From: RBG-16-66-20 sp035308765
GTDB taxonomy: Bacteria; Pseudomonadota; Gammaproteobacteria; Burkholderiales; SG8-39
Assembly (NCBI GenBank): GCA_035308765.1
Contig: DATGGA010000062.1
Location: forward strand, 1 to 9,115
Direction: 5' to 3'
Length of the DNA stretch: 9,115 nt
Position numbers and translations under genes: made by a program. Numbering within the stretch: the stretch's first letter is position 1; each line of letters starts with the position of its first letter. The notes under the pieces were generated by a model, which saw nothing but the letters and a program-made list of their open reading frames with translations, had not been told where the DNA came from and did no database searches. Below, piece by piece: positions 1-5,527 of this stretch.

Positions 1-294
1 GACGCGCCCGATCCGGTGCTGGCGCAGCGTGCCAAGGTGGAGCGTGCCACGCTTGCCGCGGTCCGTGCATACACGCCCGCTTACTTTGCGGGCCGCGTCC
101 ACCTTTTCATGCCTTGCAAATCATGGGCAGGGTCGAGTTCCGGCGGGTCGCGCTGGAGTTCGGTTGCGGCGCGCACCGAATCCTATTTCGGACCGGACGG
201 GTGTACCGCCGACAACATGCTGCTCCCGCAGCATGCGCCCGCCTTCGGCGAGCTCTTCCGCTACAGCTGCCGGCGGTCGTTGGGAGCGGTGTAG
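1..294 (+). CDS. 3' end of a convergent gene, possible thioesterase/alpha-beta hydrolase-like C-terminus (5'-truncated)
   Basis: The frame is open from the left edge of the window to a TAG at 292-294, giving about 97 visible residues with host-like G/C-ending codons. The gene therefore probably begins upstream of the window. A GTG at 16 is in frame but I do not regard it as the start. The visible part reads like the end of a globular domain: a segment 'RAYTPAYFAGRVHLF', then 'FGPDGC' and 'MLLPQHAPAFGELFR'. The pattern of a 'Y-x-P-x-x-F/Y-x-G-x-V-x-LF' strand followed by a late 'ML-x-P-x-H/A' helix recalls the C-terminal end of type I thioesterase domains of peptide or polyketide synthases. 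This is an impression, not a recognised family, and no catalytic Ser is visible. The gene converges on the secretion operon with only five bases between the two stop codons, and nothing links the two functionally. Confidence 0.55.
   Translation, partial: DAPDPVLAQRAKVERATLAAVRAYTPAYFAGRVHLFMPCKSWAGSSSGGSRWSSVAARTESYFGPDGCTADNMLLPQHAPAFGELFRYSCRRSLGAV
216..235 (-). terminator. Perfect 8-bp hairpin past the operon's last stop codon (possible 3' end signal)
   Basis: Bases 216-223 (CATGCTGC) and 228-235 (GCAGCATG) are perfectly complementary around a 4-base loop. Read on the minus strand the loop is GGGA closed by a C-G pair, a C(GNRA)G tetraloop. It starts 65 bases after the last operon stop (300-302) and is followed on that strand by TTGTC, only a weak U-tract. 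The hairpin lies inside the coding sequence of the convergent gene. A canonical intrinsic terminator is not demonstrated; it may equally be a 3'-end stabilising structure or a chance palindrome. Confidence 0.3.
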
Positions 295-299
295 AAGCA

Positions 300-842
300 T
301 CAGCGGTTGTCCGGCGAGGCCTGCGACGATGGCGGGCTGGCCTGGACCGGCACCTGGTGTGCCGGGTCGTAGACGAACTTCCAGTCGGAATATTTCGCCG
401 CGTCGCCGAAGTCGTTCCCGGGGCCGAAACCCGTGGTGCGGAACGGTTTTTCGCCCGACAGGCTGTACACGCCCGTTATGTCCCCCTCCGGAGTTTTCAC
501 CAGGCCCCATTCGTCGCTGCCGGTGACCGGATCGGGGAAAAGCTTGCGCAAATACCGCGCCGTGCCGGCCTGGCGGGCATCTTTCAGCAGATCGCCGAGT
601 GCGCGCGGGTACTGCGCCGGGCCGCTCAGGTAATAGCGCTCGATGGCGCGCCGGTACTGGCTACCGACATACAGCAGCTGCGCCTCCTTTTCCCGCATCG
701 CAGCGGTGCGCCAGACCTCGCCGGCAAGCGCCAGACCCAGTCCGATCAGCGCCACGGCGAAGAGCATCGTCAAGTAGGTGAATCCTTCCGCGCCGCCGGA
801 AGGGCCGAGGGGGCGCGGGCGGCGCGGCAAGCCGGCTACCAT
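300..842 (-). CDS. Minor pseudopilin-like protein lacking Glu5 (PulG-like, 'FTYL' type)
   Basis: This 180-residue protein has a basic, proline-rich leader of 20 residues ending in Gly20. A type IV prepilin-like hydrophobic helix follows (Phe21 to about Ala40, beginning F-T-Y-L-T), then a globular periplasmic part. The Gly-Phe junction suggests prepilin peptidase processing. Position +5 of the mature protein is Thr25 rather than the almost invariant Glu. Among canonical T2SS pseudopilins, loss of Glu5 is typical of the tip subunit GspK, so a tip role is plausible but inferred. The motif 'FPDPVTGS' (102-109) matches 'VPVDPVTGS' in the upstream pseudopilin gene, supporting common descent. The C-terminal 20 residues are Pro/Ser/Gln-rich and probably disordered. 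The ATG at 842 overlaps the upstream stop by seven bases, with no strong Shine-Dalgarno. It is the last gene of the operon, and its stop is five bases from that of the convergent gene. Confidence 0.85.
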   Translation of the reverse strand: MVAGLPRRPRPLGPSGGAEGFTYLTMLFAVALIGLGLALAGEVWRTAAMREKEAQLLYVGSQYRRAIERYYLSGPAQYPRALGDLLKDARQAGTARYLRKLFPDPVTGSDEWGLVKTPEGDITGVYSLSGEKPFRTTGFGPGNDFGDAAKYSDWKFVYDPAHQVPVQASPPSSQASPDNR

Positions 843-1216
843 TCGGAATAGGCGGTGCCGTCGCTTGCCCGGCCCTGCGCGCCGCTCCTGATGTCGGAGA
901 CGCCGCTCTTCTCCGGATCCGCCGGCGGCACGGTCAGCCAGGTCGCGCTGCTTCCGGTCACCGGGTCGACGGGTACGGTGCGCAGGTAACGTTCTGCAGC
1001 GAGTGCGTCCAGCGACTCAGGATACCTGCCGCGGTCGCCGTAGTATTTGCCGATAGCGTCGCGCAGCTGGTACAGGTCTTCCTTTAGCACTGCTTCCTTC
1101 GACCTCTCCATGCTGCCGAAGTAGCGCGGCACCGCGATCGTGAGCAGGATCGCGATGATCGCCAGCACGACCAGGAGCTCGATCAGGGTGAATCCCGGCG
1201 CTGCCGCACGGCGCAT
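836..1216 (-). CDS. GspG-like pseudopilin (third in operon)
   Basis: The protein is 126 residues from ATG 1216. It has a short basic leader (MRRAAAPG), a prepilin peptidase site Gly/Phe, the N-methylation motif FTLIE with Glu5, a hydrophobic assembly helix of about 20 residues ending 'AVPRYFG', and an alpha-helical spine. The small C-terminal domain carries 'DPVTGS' and a terminal Ser-Glu-Trp. It should be an inner-membrane subunit extracted by GspE/GspF into the pseudopilus. Starts at ATG 1228 or GTG 1225 are also possible and would give 130 or 129 residues. ATG 1216 is preferred because GGTGA lies five bases upstream and because its leader length matches the sister genes. The C-terminal tail 'SDIRSGAQGRASDGTAYSEW' lacks the full acidic calcium loop of classical GspG. 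The gene sits directly after the second GspG-like gene, with which it probably arose by duplication. Confidence 0.9.
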   Translation of the reverse strand: MRRAAAPGFTLIELLVVLAIIAILLTIAVPRYFGSMERSKEAVLKEDLYQLRDAIGKYYGDRGRYPESLDALAAERYLRTVPVDPVTGSSATWLTVPPADPEKSGVSDIRSGAQGRASDGTAYSEW

Positions 1217-1221
1217 GCGCG

Positions 1222-1226
1222 TCACC
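1222..1226 (-). promoter_or_regulatory. Shine-Dalgarno-like GGTGA deciding the start of the third pseudopilin
   Basis: GGTGA on the minus strand ends five bases before ATG 1216 and overlaps the stop codon (1222-1224) of the preceding gene. It favours the 1216 start over the in-frame ATG 1228, which has no comparable site upstream. Confidence 0.4.
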
Positions 1227-1698
1227 ATTCGCGATAGGGCCGACCGTTGATTCCCCTGCCGGTGTCCAGCGAATACACGTCGTAGACGTCGTCGCCTTCC
1301 CTGGGATCGTCCGGCGGGCTGGCGTAGCTGCGCTTTCCCCACGTGCCCGCGGACGGCAGCGTCGCGTCCGGATTGAGCGGGTCCCGCGGGATCCGGCGGA
1401 GGAAGTAAATTTTCTCGCGTTTCGGACTCTTGCTGTCGTCCACGCCGTCCACCAGCTCCTCGAGCCGCTTCGGGTAGCCGGAGTCGCCGACGTTCTTGGC
1501 GATCCGCCCCTCGTCCGAGGCCTGCTTGTAAGCGTCGATGCCGTCCCGGATCTGGCGCAGGGCCCGCTGCAGCTCGAGCTCCCTGGCCCGCTGCACGACC
1601 AGATCCGCGACGGGAACGGCGGCCGCGGCAAGCAGCGCGACGATCGCCACCGTGATGACGAGTTCGATCAGCGTGAAGCCGCGGCCGGCGCTGCGCAT
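1222..1698 (-). CDS. GspG-like pseudopilin (second in operon)
   Basis: The protein has 158 residues from ATG 1698, which lies four bases after the secretin stop codon (TAG 1703-1705). It has a seven-residue leader (MRSAGRG), then the processing and methylation motif FTLIE with Glu12 as mature Glu5. A hydrophobic helix runs to about residue 30 and continues into a charged amphipathic helix (37-60). The C-terminal domain has 'IPRDP' (103-107), an acidic run (DDPREGDD, 130-137) and 'YDVYSLDTGRGINGRPYREW', which resembles the calcium-loop end of GspG but ends in Glu-Trp. The family role is a pseudopilus subunit assembled by the inner-membrane platform. There is no clear Shine-Dalgarno, so translation is probably coupled to the secretin gene. 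The reading frame stays open further upstream, but that part overlaps the secretin gene and shows no pilin leader, so it is not coding. Whether it is a major or minor subunit cannot be told from sequence. Confidence 0.9.
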   Translation of the reverse strand: MRSAGRGFTLIELVITVAIVALLAAAAVPVADLVVQRARELELQRALRQIRDGIDAYKQASDEGRIAKNVGDSGYPKRLEELVDGVDDSKSPKREKIYFLRRIPRDPLNPDATLPSAGTWGKRSYASPPDDPREGDDVYDVYSLDTGRGINGRPYREW

Positions 1699-1702
1699 CG
1701 CG

Positions 1703-3652
1703 CTAGCGTTGCGGCGCCTGCATGCCGCCGAACGGAGCCATGGTGTTGCCCTGCGGCTGCGCAGGTGTCGTCTGTGCAGCCGGGGGCGTAGTCGGCGTCG
1801 GAGCCGGCGGCGGGATGAACGGCTGCGCCGGCGCGATCGGGCCGCCCAGCGACGACGTGCCGGGAGGAGGTTCGGTGCCGGCGGAAAACTCGGTGATGCG
1901 GGCATCGGGGCGCCTCAGGCCGCGAATGATGTGGGGCGTGATGAGCAGCGTGACCTCGGACTTGGTGTTGTTCTGGTTGGTGGAGGAGAACAGGCGGCCG
2001 AGAACGGGAAGATCGCCCAGCCCCGGTACCCGGTTGGCGCTGCGCTGGTCCTGGTCGTTGATCAGGCCGCCGAGGATCTGCGTCTCGCCATCCCGCATCC
2101 GCAGCACGGTATTGGCGGTACGCGTTCCGATCTGGTAGGTCAGGGTGCCGCCAGTCGGACTCTGGATCGTATTGGTGATGCTGCTCACTTCGAGCCCTAG
2201 CTTGATGCCGACGTCGTCGTCAAGGTAGATCACGGGCTCGACTTCGAGCTTCAGGCCGACGTCGAGATAACTGACGGATTGGGAAACGAAGCTGCCGCTC
2301 GCGGCCGCGGTCGTGGTGATGACGGGCAGACGGTCGCCGATGTGGATGACGGCTTTCTCCCGGTTCTTGACCCGGATGCGGGGATTGGCCAGCAAATTGG
2401 TGCTGCCGTCCTGCTGCTGCAGGGAAAGCAGGAACAGGGGATCGCTGAAGGTCAGCTGCACCAGGCTCGAATTGCGCGACAGCCACTGGGACAATGTCAG
2501 CACGCCGGGCGTTCCGGCCGTGGCGGTGGTCGCGCCGGTGGTGGGGTTGGTGGTGGTCGTCCCGCTTCCGCCTACGAGGCTCCAGGCGAGAGTGCTGGGA
2601 TATTGCAGGCCCAGGTTGAGAAGGCGGTTGTGGTCGATCTCGAGCACCTCGACCTCGAGCATGACCTCGGGCTCGGCCACGTCCTGGGCGGCAATCAGGC
2701 GCTCGGCGTACCGGATGTTGTTCGGCGTATCCTTAAGCACCAGCAGGTTCAGTTTCTCGTCGACGAACACGTCCCTGGTCTTGAGGATGGTGCGCAGCAT
2801 GTTCGCCGTCTGCCGCACGTCGGCGTTCGAGATGTAGAAGCTCTTCACCACCAGCTCCTGGTATTCGCGCAGCTTCTGCTGCGTATTCGGAAAGATGATC
2901 GCCGTGGTCTCGTTCACGACCTGGTACTCGAGCTGATTGGTGGTGAGGATCAGCCGGATCACGTCCTCCAGCGGTGCGTCGCGCACGATGATCGTGGTCC
3001 GACGGCCGGCGTCGACGTCCCTGTCGAAGAGGAAGGTCAGCTTGGTGGTGCGCGACAGGACTTCGAATACCGTGCGCAGATCCACGTCCCGCAACTCGAT
3101 GGAGAACGGTTTGGTAATCGCGCTCTTCAGCTGTGGCGCGGCAAGCGCGGAGGCCGCGGTCTTCTCGTCGATCAGGCGGCGGAGCCGGAGCGCTTCGCGC
3201 TGCCCCGGGTTCTCGTTCAGCACTTCGGCGAGCAGCGCCTGCGCCTCGCCAGTTTTGTTTTCCTTGAGCAGCGCGTCAGCCTTCGCGATCAGCACACGGT
3301 GGCGCTTTTCGGTCTCGATGCGGTTAAGGCCCAGCGTCGCCCTCGCATGGACCGGGTCGTAGCGCAGCACCTGACGGTACAGCTTTTCGGCGGGCTCCAG
3401 TGCGTTCGCGATCTGCAGCGAGTCCGCCTGGGCGAGCCATTGCTCGAACAGCCGGTCGCGCTCGCGAAAGTACGCCGCGCGGTAGGCGCGGTTCTCCGGG
3501 TGCTCGCGCGACGCGCGCTCGAGCATCGCCAGCGCTTCGTCGCCGCGCCCCTGGTTCAGCAAGTCGCGCGATTGCGTCAGCGTCTCGTCGGTGGCGCAGG
3601 CCGCTACCAGGATGAGGGCCGCGAAGCCCAGGCAGAGTGCTGGCGTTTTCAT
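1703..3652 (-). CDS. gspD: Lipoprotein secretin (GspD/PilQ-like) with N-terminal helical repeats
   Basis: This is the outer-membrane channel of the system, 649 residues. The N-terminus is a lipoprotein signal peptide with lipobox L-V-A-A-Cys19; Ala at +2 is compatible with outer-membrane sorting. Residues 26-160 form paired helices with TPR-like spacing ('GRGDEALAMLERASREHPEN', 'LEPAEKLYRQVLRYDP', 'TGEAQALLAEVLNENPG'). An STN/N0-like domain covers about 183-255 ('IELRDVDLRTVFEVLSRTT') and one secretin_N (N1/KH-like) domain about 265-325. The secretin barrel domain spans roughly 330-576, with the signature 'VPGLGDLPVLGRLF' at 542-555 and 'LLITPHII' at 569-576. Classical T2SS GspD has four N-domains (N0-N3), so the short N-region is closer to PilQ. 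The tail 593-649 is Pro/Thr/Gln-rich. ATG 3652 is chosen because GGAGGA lies nine bases upstream. ATG 3661, which overlaps the upstream stop, would leave that site adjacent to the start codon. Confidence 0.95.
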   Translation of the reverse strand: MKTPALCLGFAALILVAACATDETLTQSRDLLNQGRGDEALAMLERASREHPENRAYRAAYFRERDRLFEQWLAQADSLQIANALEPAEKLYRQVLRYDPVHARATLGLNRIETEKRHRVLIAKADALLKENKTGEAQALLAEVLNENPGQREALRLRRLIDEKTAASALAAPQLKSAITKPFSIELRDVDLRTVFEVLSRTTKLTFLFDRDVDAGRRTTIIVRDAPLEDVIRLILTTNQLEYQVVNETTAIIFPNTQQKLREYQELVVKSFYISNADVRQTANMLRTILKTRDVFVDEKLNLLVLKDTPNNIRYAERLIAAQDVAEPEVMLEVEVLEIDHNRLLNLGLQYPSTLAWSLVGGSGTTTTNPTTGATTATAGTPGVLTLSQWLSRNSSLVQLTFSDPLFLLSLQQQDGSTNLLANPRIRVKNREKAVIHIGDRLPVITTTAAASGSFVSQSVSYLDVGLKLEVEPVIYLDDDVGIKLGLEVSSITNTIQSPTGGTLTYQIGTRTANTVLRMRDGETQILGGLINDQDQRSANRVPGLGDLPVLGRLFSSTNQNNTKSEVTLLITPHIIRGLRRPDARITEFSAGTEPPPGTSSLGGPIAPAQPFIPPPAPTPTTPPAAQTTPAQPQGNTMAPFGGMQAPQR

Positions 3653-3657
3653 CGGGG

Positions 3658-4179
3658 TCATTCCTCCGTGGAGCGCCGGAAATACATCGTCAGGCGCAGC
3701 TGGGCATCGACTTCGGGATCGTCGGTTTTCTTGCGCTCGAAGCGCAGCGCGTCGAGCGCGAGGATCGGCATCGATTGCAGGGCGGCGCCGATGAATTCGC
3801 GGATCCGCGGGTAGGGCGCGCGCAGGGGCAGGGTGACGCGGTAGGCAGCCAGGGGGCCACCGCGATCCTCGAGCTGGTAGTCGGCGCGCCGCAGTTCGAC
3901 CCCGGAGCCGCGCGCCAGGGCATAGAGGCGCTCAAGAGCGTCGGGTAACCGCTCGAGCGCCGGGAACAGCCGGTAAAAGCGCTGGAATTCCGCCGCCCGC
4001 GGGTCGCCCGCCGCCACGCGCCCGGCGGCAGGCCGCGCGGCGGCAAGGCGCAGTGCGCCCAGTTCGCGTTCGGCGGGCCGGATCGCGCTGCCGTAGAACG
4101 CGGTGCAGAACAGCAGGACACCGATGCCGGCGACGCCTGCTGGTCCCAACGCCTGGAGCAAAAGATGCAGGCGTTTCAT
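3658..4179 (-). CDS. PilO/GspM-like inner-membrane assembly protein
   Basis: The 173-residue protein has a short N-terminal cytoplasmic stretch, one membrane helix (about 11-32), a helical linker (34-92) and an alpha/beta periplasmic domain. That domain has alternating strands and a helix ('AYRVTLPLRAPYPRIREFIG', 112-131), as in the ferredoxin-like fold of PilO and GspM. These proteins pair with PilN or GspL and connect the cytoplasmic ATPase layer to the secretin. Here the partner is the gene just upstream, which overlaps it by an ATGA (4176-4179), and the secretin gene follows immediately. A GGGA lies six bases before the ATG. Sequence identity to characterised PilO is too low for me to point to diagnostic residues, so the call rests on topology, size and the PilM-N-O-secretin order. 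Confidence 0.8.
   Translation of the reverse strand: MKRLHLLLQALGPAGVAGIGVLLFCTAFYGSAIRPAERELGALRLAAARPAAGRVAAGDPRAAEFQRFYRLFPALERLPDALERLYALARGSGVELRRADYQLEDRGGPLAAYRVTLPLRAPYPRIREFIGAALQSMPILALDALRFERKKTDDPEVDAQLRLTMYFRRSTEE
3662..3667 (-). promoter_or_regulatory. Shine-Dalgarno GGAGGA deciding the secretin start
   Basis: A strong GGAGGA on the minus strand lies nine bases before ATG 3652 and directly abuts ATG 3661. Spacing therefore selects the 3652 start, which also gives a compact lipoprotein signal peptide beginning M-K-T-P. Confidence 0.7.
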
Positions 4180-4700
4180 TTTGCGTCCCGCAGGGACGCC
4201 TGGGCCACGAACTGGACCGGGTGAGAGGGATCGTCGCGCTGAATCTGGTGGCTGACGAGATGGACGTCCGTAAGAGCTTTCGACTCGCCCAGGCGGCGCA
4301 GATATTCGAGCATGGCTTCGGGCGTACCGGCTTCGGCGGTCAGCCGCAGGAGGCGGCGCTCCGGTTCGGGCTGAAGCTGCAGCAGCGCCACTTGCGGGCT
4401 CGCCGTGGACTCGACGCTCTCGATCATCTGCGGCCAGGGCAGGGCGAGCCTGCGCAGCACCGATTCGATGCCGGCCGCCTCCTCTTCGGGGCGCGCGGCG
4501 GAAACCGGCCGCGCGAGACGGGGCCCGGCTTCGAGCAGATCGAGACTGGCCGCTAGCGCCGCGCGCTCCTGCTGGATGTCGCGATAGCGGATGACGGCCT
4601 GCGCCGCGACAGCGAGCGCCGCGGCCAGCAGCGCGAGCCCGATCCAGCGGCGGCGGCGCGGCGGCGCGATGTAGTCGAGTTCGAGGCGGCGCGGAGTCAC
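4176..4700 (-). CDS. PilN/GspL-C-like inner-membrane assembly protein
   Basis: The 174-residue protein starts at GTG 4700 in a GTGA overlap with the upstream stop. A short N-terminal cytoplasmic tail (LELDYIAPPRRRRW, 6-19) is followed by one membrane helix (20-37), a helical segment (38-60) and a periplasmic domain. In that domain, strand-helix-strand patterns ('VALLQLQPEPERRLLRLTAE', 104-123, then a helix at 127-139 and 'KALTDVHLVSHQI', 141-153) fit the ferredoxin-like fold of PilN and GspL-C. In type IV pili the PilN tail carries a conserved 'INLLP' peptide that docks into PilM. The tail here occupies the same place and may dock to the soluble actin-like protein encoded just upstream (inference). 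The reading frame is open further upstream to 5189, but that stretch overlaps the preceding gene in another frame and is not credible coding sequence. Confidence 0.82.
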   Translation of the reverse strand: MTPRRLELDYIAPPRRRRWIGLALLAAALAVAAQAVIRYRDIQQERAALAASLDLLEAGPRLARPVSAARPEEEAAGIESVLRRLALPWPQMIESVESTASPQVALLQLQPEPERRLLRLTAEAGTPEAMLEYLRRLGESKALTDVHLVSHQIQRDDPSHPVQFVAQASLRDAK

Positions 4701-5527
4701 AGGGCACACAACGCCGCGGAAAGATAGAAGTCGGGGCGGCCCGTCAGGCCCGCGATGGCCGGTTGCGCGACGGACATGAAACGCCAGTTGCCGGTCTCCA
4801 TGGATCCTGCGGCTAGCAATGGCGCGTGAATCAGCACCTCGGCCGAAGGAACGGCTGCCGCGGCCAGATGCCGTTCGCGCTCGAGGAACTGTACCCATTC
4901 CGTGGCGCCATCGAAACTTCCCCTGGCGCTGTGCACTGCGGACCAGCGACCGTTTTCCAGACGTGCCAGGCAGGCCCGATCCGGCTCCACCAGCAGAAGC
5001 GACCCGCCCGCCGCCGGGAGCTGCCGTCCCCACCGGTTGAAGGCCGCCATGAGATACGGCTGGACGGAAACCAGCCGGACCGCGGCGCCGGGCTTGAAGC
5101 AGGCCCGCACCGCCTGCAGCAGCGCGTCGTCGACCGCGCTGGCCAGCTGCGCGGAGCCCGGGCCACGGCGATCGAGCCGGACCTGCCATGCCTTGCTGCG
5201 TTCGCCGTGGATTTTCGCGAAGCAGAAGCGCGCGAACGCCAGCTGTTCCTCTTCGGTGTCCAACCCCGGGTCGCTGGGAACGAGGGCGTAGCGGACGAAA
5301 TGGTTAGAGAGCACCAAGGTGACGTCGGCTCGCCCCGCTTTCAGGGATTCGGCGAGCGGCGCCAGCGCCGCGACGGCGCCGCGCCATGGCTCAGGTCCCC
5401 CGGCCGGCGCGCACTCTGCGGATCCATGGTGGATGACGGCAGTGCGCGGCGCGCGCCTGACCCTGGCGAAGGCGAGCGCCGCGGGCGCGAGCGCGACCAG
5501 GACCCGGTCAGGTAACAAACGTGACAC
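4697..5527 (-). CDS. Soluble actin-like (PilM / GspL N-domain-like) assembly protein
   Basis: The protein has 276 residues, with no signal peptide or membrane helix. Its position between the GspE ATPase and the PilN/PilO-like genes is that of PilM or of the cytoplasmic half of GspL, which bind the ATPase and anchor it to the inner membrane. Recognisable stretches are 'VTLVLSNHFVRYALVP' (69-84), 'TEEEQLAFARFCFAKIHGER' (91-110) and 'RLVSVQPYLMAAFNRW' (151-166). They resemble the GspL cytoplasmic domain pattern of a strand, an acidic helix and a later helix. The first strand (VLVALAPAALAFARV, 9-23) lacks the acidic and glycine residues of an actin-like phosphate loop, so nucleotide binding is doubtful. 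The GTG start at 5527 has AGGAG seven bases upstream and overlaps the end of gspE by 20 bases. From memory this family carries the placeholder name 'predicted secretion system X FIG084745'. Confidence 0.75.
   Translation of the reverse strand: MSRLLPDRVLVALAPAALAFARVRRAPRTAVIHHGSAECAPAGGPEPWRGAVAALAPLAESLKAGRADVTLVLSNHFVRYALVPSDPGLDTEEEQLAFARFCFAKIHGERSKAWQVRLDRRGPGSAQLASAVDDALLQAVRACFKPGAAVRLVSVQPYLMAAFNRWGRQLPAAGGSLLLVEPDRACLARLENGRWSAVHSARGSFDGATEWVQFLERERHLAAAAVPSAEVLIHAPLLAAGSMETGNWRFMSVAQPAIAGLTGRPDFYLSAALCAL

Noticed and set aside
836..1342. An upstream extension of the third pseudopilin to 1342
   Set aside because: It overlaps the second pseudopilin and would place some 40 unrelated residues before the prepilin peptidase site.
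1222..1905. An upstream extension of the second GspG-like gene to 1905
   Set aside because: The extension overlaps the secretin's 3' end and is an Arg/Ser run. The pilin leader starts at ATG 1698.
2279..3814. A 511-codon plus-strand open frame opposite the secretin gene
   Set aside because: The secretin on the minus strand has full family signatures. The plus-strand product is low-complexity (Arg, Gly, Gln, His) and has no plausible start signal.
3658..4707. An upstream extension of the PilO-like gene to 4707 (349 codons)
   Set aside because: The extension is the out-of-frame shadow of the PilN-like gene. ATG 4179 overlaps the preceding stop and starts right before the membrane helix.
4176..5189. 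An upstream extension of the PilN-like gene to 5189 (337 codons)
   Set aside because: The extra N-terminal part overlaps the actin-like gene in a different frame and is Arg/Gly-rich. GTG 4700, in a GTGA overlap, gives the correct topology.
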